Assembly (NCBI GenBank): GCA_024690425.1
Contig: JAILCT010000100.1
Location: forward strand, 28,892 to 92,891
DNA length: 64,000 nucleotides
From: Lachnospiraceae bacterium
GTDB taxonomy: Bacteria > Bacillota_A > Clostridia > Lachnospirales > Lachnospiraceae
Direction of reading: 5' to 3'
In this document: piece after piece, positions 10,142-16,134 of the stretch
How the letters are laid out: every line of letters begins with the position of its first letter
How positions within the stretch are numbered: the stretch's first letter is position 1
Made by a program: the position numbers and the translations under genes
Notes under the pieces: generated by a model
Databases searched by the model: none
Seen by the model: only the letters and a program-made list of their open reading frames with translations
Told to the model about the DNA's origin: nothing

Positions 10142-10240
10142 AGACACGGGGACGGTTCTTTTGTCTTCATTTTGTGAAGACACGGGGACGGTTCTTTTGT
10201 CTTCATTTTGCAGGGACACAGGGACGGTTCTTTTGTATTC
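10140..10240. repeat. Three tandem copies of a 29-bp palindromic repeat, period 36
   Basis: Units at 10140-10168 and 10176-10204 are identical; a third, decayed unit lies at 10211-10240. Each has ends GAAGAC and GTCTTC and the core GGGGACGGTTC. The same element recurs at 11689, 14913, 29137 and 29244. Similar gggGACGGTTC elements are known to me near IS200-like (REP-associated) transposases in Clostridia, so this is probably a non-autonomous REP-like family; no transposase is present here. Confidence 0.85.
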
Positions 10241-10298
10241 ATCATTGAAAGCCCGGGGACTCTGTGGTCTCATGCTATAAAATCATTGGGAGAATCAT

Positions 10299-10475
10299 AT
10301 GAACGGAAGTTGTGATACCTGTGCATACTACTTTTATGATGAGGAGTACGACGAGTATGTGTGCGATATGGATATAGATGAGGATGATTACGCAAGACTG
10401 ATGGAGCGTGACTTTAAAGGATGTCCTTATTACGTTAACGGTGACGAGTATAGGGTCGTCAGGCATCAAATGTGA
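10299..10475 (+). CDS. Small Cys-rich DUF6472-like protein (58 aa)
   Basis: A 58-residue protein with ATG 10299 and a GGGAG ribosome site. It has CDTCAYY near the N-terminus, a Cys in YVCDMD, a run of acidic residues and KGCPYY near the C-terminus. The four cysteines suggest a small metal-binding fold. The pattern matches the family I know as DUF6472, common in Lachnospiraceae and of unknown function. A TGCTATAAA box (10273-10281) upstream could be its -10. Confidence 0.7.
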   Translation: MNGSCDTCAYYFYDEEYDEYVCDMDIDEDDYARLMERDFKGCPYYVNGDEYRVVRHQM

Positions 10476-10523
10476 CGGGGCATTACAACATATTAGGGAG
10501 CATTACATTATTAAGGAGGAAAC

Positions 10524-11522
10524 ATGCCGGCAACAATAGTAGACATAAAGGAACAGACGGGGCTTTCTCTTGCAACCATATCCAAGTATTTGAACGGCGG
10601 TAATGTCCTGCCTGAGAATAAGGAGAAGATAGAAGCTGCCATAAAGGATCTTCATTATGAGGTCAACGAGATCGCCAGAAGCATGGTCACCAGCAAGACA
10701 AGGACTATCGGGATCCTTGTGCATTCGGCGAGCAGTCCTTTCTGCGGGCAGATACTTCACTATCTCAGCGAGGCGCTGCGCTCTAAAAAGTACGGGATGC
10801 TCATCTGCGATTCCAACAATGATGAGGAACTTGAAAAGCAGAATGTGAAATACCTGCTTAGTAAGAAGGTTGACGGGATAATCGTTATCCCTGTTGCCAA
10901 TAACGCTTCATTTCTTAGCGGAACAAGAAAGAGGAACGTACCTGTAGTTTTACTGGACCGTGCACTTAAAGATGAGAGCTTCGACTGTGTGAAGATAGAC
11001 AACCGTCAGGCAGTTTCAAGGGCCATGCAGGTGATCCTCAAAAACGGACATAAGAAGATAGCCATCATAGGATCGAAGAGGGAGTACACGGGGCGTGAGA
11101 GATATGAGGGATTTAAAGGGGCTATGAAGGAAGCAGGAATACCCGTGCGTGATGAATACGTTCGTCTTGGAGTTCATTCGCTTGCCTGGGGTTATGAGAA
11201 CATGAAAGACCTTCTTGAGCTTGCTGACAGGCCGACGGCAGTTTTTACGGATAATTACGAGATAACTCTCGGGGCTGTGATGGCAGTAAACGAATCTTCG
11301 CTTAAATGTCCGGATGACATTTCTCTTGTAGGCTTTGATGACCAGATCATATTTCATCTCATAAATCCGCCTCTTTATATGGTGGAACAGCCCCTGCAGG
11401 AAATGAGCAACAAAGCGGTAGAACTCATACTCGGCCGTATTGACAGCGGGTCATTGGATATGCCCATGGAGATATCGCTTGGGACCAGGATCATAGAAGG
11501 AAAGTCAGTCAGGAGAGCCTAG
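10524..11522 (+). CDS. LacI-family transcriptional regulator
   Basis: ATG 10524 behind AGGAGGAAAC. Residues 1-60 are a LacI helix-turn-helix with hinge (IVDIKEQTGLSLATISKYLN). The rest is a periplasmic-binding-protein-like sensor domain with typical motifs (TIGILVHSASSPFCG, KKVDGIIVIP, VVLLDR, GHKKIAIIGS, DDISLVGFDD). Two perfect GAAACGTTTC palindromes flank the promoter downstream of this gene, so it most likely controls the fucU-dehydrogenase-reductase operon. Its effector is probably a sugar, which is inference. Confidence 0.9.
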   Translation: MPATIVDIKEQTGLSLATISKYLNGGNVLPENKEKIEAAIKDLHYEVNEIARSMVTSKTRTIGILVHSASSPFCGQILHYLSEALRSKKYGMLICDSNNDEELEKQNVKYLLSKKVDGIIVIPVANNASFLSGTRKRNVPVVLLDRALKDESFDCVKIDNRQAVSRAMQVILKNGHKKIAIIGSKREYTGRERYEGFKGAMKEAGIPVRDEYVRLGVHSLAWGYENMKDLLELADRPTAVFTDNYEITLGAVMAVNESSLKCPDDISLVGFDDQIIFHLINPPLYMVEQPLQEMSNKAVELILGRIDSGSLDMPMEISLGTRIIEGKSVRRA

Positions 11523-11549
11523 AGGATATTTTATTTTTTACTGACAGAT

Positions 11550-11559
11550 GAAACGTTTC
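11550..11559. promoter_or_regulatory. LacI-type operator O1
   Basis: Perfect palindrome GAAACGTTTC, 52 bases upstream of the -35 box of the fucU operon. The CG centre is typical of LacI-family sites. It pairs with an identical core at 11652-11661, about 102 bp centre to centre, which would allow DNA looping. Confidence 0.75.
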
Positions 11560-11610
11560 GGCATATGTGCAAGCGAATGGTGATCAATATCCAGTTAATT
11601 AAATTTGTGA

Positions 11611-11639
11611 TTGACTGATTTTGCTGGATGTGAGATAAT
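11611..11639 (+). promoter_or_regulatory. Promoter of the fucU operon
   Basis: TTGACT (11611-11616), a 17-bp spacer and GATAAT (11634-11639). It lies between two LacI-type operators; the second covers about +5 to +16, a standard position for repression. Confidence 0.8.
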
Positions 11640-11650
11640 CTTGTTCGGAG

Positions 11651-11662
11651 CGAAACGTTTCG
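11651..11662. promoter_or_regulatory. LacI-type operator O2
   Basis: Palindrome CGAAACGTTTCG just downstream of the expected transcription start; it contains the same 10-bp core as O1. Binding here would block initiation. Confidence 0.8.
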
Positions 11663-11688
11663 CCAAAAAACACAAAACAAGCAGAAAT

Positions 11689-11717
11689 GAAGACGAAAGA
11701 ACCGTCCCCGTGTCTTC
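11689..11717. repeat. Palindromic REP-like repeat, inverted orientation
   Basis: One 29-bp unit (GAAGAC ... CCGTCCCC ... GTCTTC), the reverse complement form of the 10140 copies. It lies in the transcribed leader of fucU between operator O2 and the ribosome site, so it would form a hairpin in the mRNA. Confidence 0.8.
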
Positions 11718-11734
11718 ATGGAAAGGAGAGAAGA

Positions 11735-12190
11735 ATGCTTAAAGGGATCCCGCCCATCCTGACACCGGAATTATTGAAGGTGCTTTGTGAGATGGGACAC
11801 ACTGATGAGATAACAATAGCTGACGGTAATTTTCCGGGTCATTCATTCGGAAAGCCGGTTATAAGGCTCGACGGCCACGGAGTACCCGAGGTGCTGGATG
11901 CGATCATGCAGGTATTTCCGCTTGATACATATCCGGACAGGGATGGAGTGATGCATGCACCCTGCGTGCTGATGGCACTGGAGCCTAATGATGTCGGGAA
12001 GCTGGAAACACCGATATGGAATGAATATAAGGAGATAGTATGGAAATATGATGAACGCGGGGCTGAGGCCTTCGAGGAGATCAATAAGTGGAAGTTCTAC
12101 GATCAGACAAGGGAGAAATCCTGCGCCGTCATTATGACAAGTGAGAAGGCGCTGTATGCCAACATCATCCTCAGGAAGGGTGTTGTCTAG
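11735..12190 (+). CDS. fucU: RbsD/FucU-family sugar mutarotase (L-fucose mutarotase type)
   Basis: About 151 residues from ATG 11735 (ribosome site AAAGGAGA). The frame runs further upstream through the repeat at 11689 but has no ribosome site there. The N-terminus (LKGIPPILTPELLKVLCEMG) with H-TDEI, DGNFPGHSFG and IRLDGHGV matches FucU closely. FucU interconverts alpha and beta anomers of L-fucose; RbsD-like proteins do so for ribose. It is the first gene of an operon with a Zn-dehydrogenase and an aldo-keto reductase under LacI-type control. The absence of isomerase, kinase and transporter genes nearby is notable. The sugar could differ from fucose. Confidence 0.85.
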   Translation: MLKGIPPILTPELLKVLCEMGHTDEITIADGNFPGHSFGKPVIRLDGHGVPEVLDAIMQVFPLDTYPDRDGVMHAPCVLMALEPNDVGKLETPIWNEYKEIVWKYDERGAEAFEEINKWKFYDQTREKSCAVIMTSEKALYANIILRKGVV

Positions 12191-12278
12191 AGGTATTTCT
12201 TAGAAAAGGCGCTGTATAAGAAATATAAATAAGGTAACAGATATAAAAATGCGAAGCTATTAAGGAAGGAGAAGGATC

Positions 12279-13355
12279 ATGTCAGTAGTAAAGATGAGGA
12301 TGAGGGGGGCGATATTGCCCGGTAATTCGACGGTTGAATTGAAGGATTTTGAGAAGCCTGTACCCGGATACGGGCAAGTGCTAATAAAGACCAAGGCAAC
12401 GACCATATGCGGAAGTGATATCCGCTGCATATACAGGGAACATACGGGTAAGGGAGCCGAAGGCTATATACCCGGCATGATCGCAGGACACGAACCCAGC
12501 GGACTTATAGTTGAAGAGGGTGAAGGCCTTAAGCGTTTCAAGAAGGGAGACAGGGTCATCGTATATCATATATCCGGCTGCGGCGTATGCAATGACTGCA
12601 GAAGGGGCTACTATATTTCCTGCACGAGTAAGTTCAGAGCAGCATATGGATGGCAGAGGAACGGGGGCATGGGAGAATATATACTTGCTGATGAGAAGGA
12701 TCTTATCGCCCTTCCGGATGAGCTGACCTATAAGGACGGCGCCCAGGTGGCATGCGGATTCGGTACGGTATATGAAGCGATAGAGAAGATAGGCATAAGC
12801 GGTAATGATGCGGTTCTCGTCACCGGGCTCGGACCCGTGGGACTTGCGACTTTGATGTTATGCAAGGCTCTTGGAGCCAATCAGCTGATAGGCGTTGAGA
12901 TGAATGACTATAGGATCGACCTGGCTAAGAAGCTGGGGCTTGTTGATCATGTGTTTAAGCCGGGCGATGATGCCCTTGACCGGATAATGGAAGCAACGAA
13001 GGGAAGGGGCGTCGAGAAGGCTATCGACTGTTCGGCTGCCGATCCCGGCAGGCAGCTCGCGATACGTGCGACTCATGCTTACGGTAAGATCGCTTTCGTC
13101 GGCGAGGGCGGCACATGCACCTTTAACCCAAGTCCTGACATCATCCACGGGCAGAAGACCATCTACGGCTCCTGGGTGACATCACTATGGAGGATGGAGG
13201 AACTGGTTGACAGGCTTGTCCGCTGGGGCATCCATCCCGACGAACTGATAACACATGAATTCCCGCTTGAGCAGGCAGGCGAGGCATATGCCCTCATGGC
13301 TTCGGGGCAGTGCGGCAAGGTTGCGGTGGTGTTCGGCGACCAGGATGAAAGGTAA
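12279..13355 (+). CDS. Zinc-dependent medium-chain alcohol/polyol dehydrogenase
   Basis: 358 residues of the medium-chain dehydrogenase family. Catalytic zinc ligands are in TICGSD (Cys) and AGHEPSG (His-Glu). The structural-zinc loop CGVCNDCRRGYYISC carries four cysteines. The Rossmann nucleotide motif is GLGPVGLAT, followed by Glu in IGVEMND, which suggests NAD+ preference. Closest in character to sorbitol/threonine-dehydrogenase-type enzymes. It lies between fucU and the aldo-keto reductase with a good GGAAGGAGAAGG site before ATG 12279. A likely job is oxidation of a sugar or alditol; the exact substrate is unknown. Confidence 0.85.
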   Translation: MSVVKMRMRGAILPGNSTVELKDFEKPVPGYGQVLIKTKATTICGSDIRCIYREHTGKGAEGYIPGMIAGHEPSGLIVEEGEGLKRFKKGDRVIVYHISGCGVCNDCRRGYYISCTSKFRAAYGWQRNGGMGEYILADEKDLIALPDELTYKDGAQVACGFGTVYEAIEKIGISGNDAVLVTGLGPVGLATLMLCKALGANQLIGVEMNDYRIDLAKKLGLVDHVFKPGDDALDRIMEATKGRGVEKAIDCSAADPGRQLAIRATHAYGKIAFVGEGGTCTFNPSPDIIHGQKTIYGSWVTSLWRMEELVDRLVRWGIHPDELITHEFPLEQAGEAYALMASGQCGKVAVVFGDQDER

Positions 13356-13366
13356 GGTGAAAGAGC

Positions 13367-14353
13367 ATGAATGAAAAAGTTGATGTTAGCAAGGTGCCGG
13401 TGCGCAGGCTCTATACCGGTGCTTACATGCCTGCTGTCGGACTGGGTACATTCGGCTCGGACAAATACTCTTCAGAGCAGATATCGGATGCTGTATACGG
13501 GGCAGTGAAGGCAGGCTACAGGATGCTCGACTGTGCATCCGTATATCAGAATGAGAAGCAGATCGGAGATGTGCTCAGACGCTTGTTTGACGATGGGGTG
13601 GTGATGCGCCGTGAGATGTTTATAACGTCCAAGGTATGGAACGATCAGCACAGGGAAGTACGCAAGGCCTGTGAGAAGAGCCTCGGAGACCTGAATTTAT
13701 CATATATAGACCTGTATTTCGTTCACTGGCCCTTTCCGAATTATCATGCACCGGGGTGTGACGGTGATTCGAGGAATCCGGATTCCAAGCCTTTTTCGGT
13801 CGAGGAGTTTATGGATACATGGAGACAGTGCGAGGAGCTGGTGAATTCAGGGCTTGTACGTGCTATCGGTATGTCGAACATGACGGTCTCCAAGCTCGAA
13901 AAGGTCCTTCCCCTGTGCAGGATAAAGCCGGCAGCTCTTGAGATGGAATGCCATCCGTCCTTTCAGCAGAAGGAGCTGTTTGACTATGCGATCAGTCATG
14001 AGATAGTACCTATAGGCTTCTGCCCGATCGGTTCGCCCAGCCGTCCGGAGAGGGACAGAACAGTCTGGGATGTTGCGGATACGGAGCTTGATGAGGTTGT
14101 GGCAGTAGCCAAAAAATACAACGTTCATCCTGCGATAGTGTGTATCAAGTGGGCTGTTCAGAGGGGCCTTACCACAATCCCCTTTTCGGTAAAGGAATCC
14201 CAGTATGTTTCCAACCTTAAATGTACCACGGTGGATCCGCTGTCTGATGATGAGATGGAGCTTCTTAAAAAGGCCGAGAGGAACTGCAGGCTTGTAAAGG
14301 GTCAGGTCTTTTTGTGGCCCGGCGCCGAAGACTGGACACAACTGTGGGAATGA
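13367..14353 (+). CDS. Aldo/keto reductase
   Basis: 328 residues with the full AKR catalytic set: Asp and Tyr in MLDCASVYQNE, Lys in ITSKVW and His in YFVHWPFP. NADPH-binding features come late (IPFSVKESQYVSNL). Such enzymes reduce aldehydes or aldoses to alcohols. The ORF follows the Zn-dehydrogenase by 11 bases and shares its promoter. A reductase beside a polyol-type dehydrogenase and a mutarotase suggests interconversion of an aldose and a ketose through an alditol, which is inference. A TATAAT-like box for the next gene overlaps its stop. Confidence 0.87.
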   Translation: MNEKVDVSKVPVRRLYTGAYMPAVGLGTFGSDKYSSEQISDAVYGAVKAGYRMLDCASVYQNEKQIGDVLRRLFDDGVVMRREMFITSKVWNDQHREVRKACEKSLGDLNLSYIDLYFVHWPFPNYHAPGCDGDSRNPDSKPFSVEEFMDTWRQCEELVNSGLVRAIGMSNMTVSKLEKVLPLCRIKPAALEMECHPSFQQKELFDYAISHEIVPIGFCPIGSPSRPERDRTVWDVADTELDEVVAVAKKYNVHPAIVCIKWAVQRGLTTIPFSVKESQYVSNLKCTTVDPLSDDEMELLKKAERNCRLVKGQVFLWPGAEDWTQLWE

Positions 14354-14362
14354 TGCTATCAT
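14354..14362 (+). promoter_or_regulatory. Extended -10 box, possible leaderless promoter
   Basis: TGCTATCAT ends six bases before ATG 14369 and there is no ribosome site between them. TGGACA at 14333-14338 is a fair -35 at 18 bp. It matches the arrangement at 19208, 33829 and 40835. Confidence 0.5.
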
Positions 14363-14368
14363 GACCAC

Positions 14369-14911
14369 ATGGATTACACACTGATAAGAAGCAGAAGAAA
14401 GACGATATCACTTGAAATAGATGAAAGCGCGCAACTTTTGGTGCGCGCTCCTCTGCGTGCACCAAAATACGAGATCGAGAACTTTATAAATGAGAAGGGA
14501 TCCTGGATTGAGAAACATATAAGGGAAGCCCTTGACAGGAACGATAAGAAAAAAGAGATCGGGGCTCTGAGTCCGGCGGAAATAGCCCGGCTTAAAGAGG
14601 ATGCCTTAAGAGTAATACCGGACAAAGTCAGTCGGTATGCCGATATTCTCGGAGTGACATACGGCAGGATAACCATAAGATGCCAGAAGACCCTGTGGGG
14701 AAGCTGCAGCAGAAAGGGGAATCTTAACTTTAACTGCATACTCATGAAAGCGCCTGAGAGGGTGCTTGATTATGTTATTGTCCATGAGCTGTGCCACCGA
14801 ATCCAGATGAACCATTCCAGATGCTTCTGGGAACTGGTCGAAGGGGTGGTCCCGGATCATAAGGAATGCCGCAGGTGGCTCCGCAGGGAAGGGAGCCTGT
14901 ATCTTGGATGA
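14369..14911 (+). CDS. YgjP/DUF45-family zinc metallopeptidase-like protein
   Basis: 180 residues. The C-terminal half has the family's signature WGSCSRKGNLNFN, then VIVHELCHRIQMNHS, an HExxH zinc site with a third His, and the distal FWELVE. The N-terminal part (RSRRKTISLEI) is also typical. The in vivo substrate of this family is not known. No ribosome site precedes ATG 14369, but an extended -10 box ends six bases before it, so the mRNA may be leaderless. A palindromic repeat begins one base after the stop. Confidence 0.87.
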   Translation: MDYTLIRSRRKTISLEIDESAQLLVRAPLRAPKYEIENFINEKGSWIEKHIREALDRNDKKKEIGALSPAEIARLKEDALRVIPDKVSRYADILGVTYGRITIRCQKTLWGSCSRKGNLNFNCILMKAPERVLDYVIVHELCHRIQMNHSRCFWELVEGVVPDHKECRRWLRREGSLYLG

Positions 14912-14912
14912 T

Positions 14913-14941
14913 GAAGACAGAAGAACCGTCCCCGTGTCTTC
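14913..14941. repeat. Palindromic REP-like repeat, inverted orientation
   Basis: Single 29-bp unit with GAAGAC and GTCTTC ends and CCGTCCCC core, immediately after the YgjP-family stop codon. In RNA it would form a hairpin at the 3' end of the message, but no T-run follows. Confidence 0.8.
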
Positions 14942-14952
14942 ATAAATAATAC

Positions 14953-14981
14953 TTGCATGGGAATTAAAGCGAGTTTATAAT
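14953..14981 (+). promoter_or_regulatory. Promoter of asnA
   Basis: TTGCAT (14953-14958), 17-bp spacer and TATAAT (14976-14981). A 14-bp inverted repeat starts at the next base, so the start site falls inside it. Confidence 0.75.
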
Positions 14982-15026
14982 GTGGAGTGGTCTGTTGCAC
15001 TTATGACAGGCCACTCCACTATTTTT
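14982..15026 (+). terminator. Hairpin with T-run between promoter and asnA (terminator, attenuator or operator)
   Basis: Arms at 14982-14995 (GTGGAGTGGTCTGT) and 15006-15019 pair over 14 positions with one G-T, followed by TATTTTTG. As RNA it looks like an intrinsic terminator of the upstream operon. As DNA it is a palindrome covering the asnA start site. Both are possible. Confidence 0.6.
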
Positions 15027-15054
15027 GTGATTTCGTATATCAGGGAGAAGCGTT

Positions 15055-16065
15055 ATGGAAGGATTATATATTCCTGCAGGCTACAGGAGTCCGCAGACGA
15101 TCAAGGATACGGAAGTATTTATTAAGGAAGTAAAGGATTATTTCGAGAGGGCTCTGGCCAAGGAGTTAAACCTTACCCGCGTGTCCGCGCCCCTTTTTGT
15201 GTGGCCCGAGTCGGGACTTAACGATAACTTAAACGGTGTTGAGCGTCCGGTCAAGTTCGGCATAAGGGAGCAGGGCGATAAGGAAGTCGAGATCGTGCAT
15301 TCTCTTGCCAAGTGGAAGAGGATGGCACTTAAGAAGTACGGGTTTGCCCATGGTGAAGGCCTCTATACGGATATGACCGCCATAAGGCGCGACGAGGATA
15401 CTGACAACCTTCATTCCTTATATGTGGACCAGTGGGACTGGGAAAAGATAATAAATAAGGAAGAACGAAACGAGGATACGTTAAAGTCGATCGTGCGCAA
15501 GGTTTACGAGGCGATCAAGAATACAGAGGTATTTGTTAATTCAAGGCATCCGGAGATCACAAGGATACTGCCCGATGACATTACCTTCATAACGACCCAG
15601 GAGCTTGAGGACCGCTGGCCCGATAAGACACCAAAGGAGAGAGAGGACCTGGCTGCGAAGGAATACAAGGCATTATTCCTCATGAAGATAGGTGATCTGC
15701 TTAGGTCCGGGGAGAAGCATGACGGACGTGCTCCCGACTATGATGACTGGGAGCTTAACGGAGACATCATCGTATATTATCCCGTACTTGACAGGGGATT
15801 TGAGATCTCTTCAATGGGTATAAGGGTTGATGAAGATTCTCTTAAGAGTCAGCTTGACAAGGCGGGCTGTCCCGAGCGGGCTTCCCTTCCATTCCAGAAG
15901 GCCGTACTTGATAAGGAGCTTCCCTATACGATAGGAGGCGGTATCGGACAGTCGAGGATATGCATGTTCTTTATGAGAAGGGCACACATAGGAGAGGTAC
16001 AGAGCTCGATCTGGGCCAAGGGAGTTGTGGCAGAAGCCGAGAGCAGGGGAGTACACCTGCTGTAG
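15055..16065 (+). CDS. asnA: Aspartate--ammonia ligase (asparagine synthetase A)
   Basis: 336 residues, the usual AsnA length. It makes asparagine from aspartate, ammonia and ATP and is a class II aminoacyl-tRNA-synthetase-like enzyme. Recognisable blocks are [28 protein letters not shown], the YVDQWDWEK motif, and the C-terminal [16 protein letters not shown]-binding region. ATG 15055 follows GGGAGAAG. It has its own strong promoter with a hairpin over the start site. It precedes alaS by about 70 bases and may be cotranscribed with it. Confidence 0.96.
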   Translation: MEGLYIPAGYRSPQTIKDTEVFIKEVKDYFERALAKELNLTRVSAPLFVWPESGLNDNLNGVERPVKFGIREQGDKEVEIVHSLAKWKRMALKKYGFAHGEGLYTDMTAIRRDEDTDNLHSLYVDQWDWEKIINKEERNEDTLKSIVRKVYEAIKNTEVFVNSRHPEITRILPDDITFITTQELEDRWPDKTPKEREDLAAKEYKALFLMKIGDLLRSGEKHDGRAPDYDDWELNGDIIVYYPVLDRGFEISSMGIRVDEDSLKSQLDKAGCPERASLPFQKAVLDKELPYTIGGGIGQSRICMFFMRRAHIGEVQSSIWAKGVVAEAESRGVHLL

Positions 16066-16134
16066 AGATTGTGGTATTGCATGAGTGACGATGAAGCGAA
16101 GCAATCCTGTATAACGGATAAGTAGGAGAGAAAA

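Noticed and set aside
10140..10240. Tandem repeat as a CRISPR array
   Set aside because: The spacing is only seven bases and not unique, and there are no cas genes.
11687..11734. Upstream ATG extending fucU by 16 residues
   Set aside because: The added residues are a translation of the palindromic repeat and there is no ribosome site before that ATG.
12144..12215. Short direct repeat AAGGCGCTGTAT at the end of fucU and just behind it
   Set aside because: A single 12-base duplication with no other mobile-element sign; probably chance or replication slippage.
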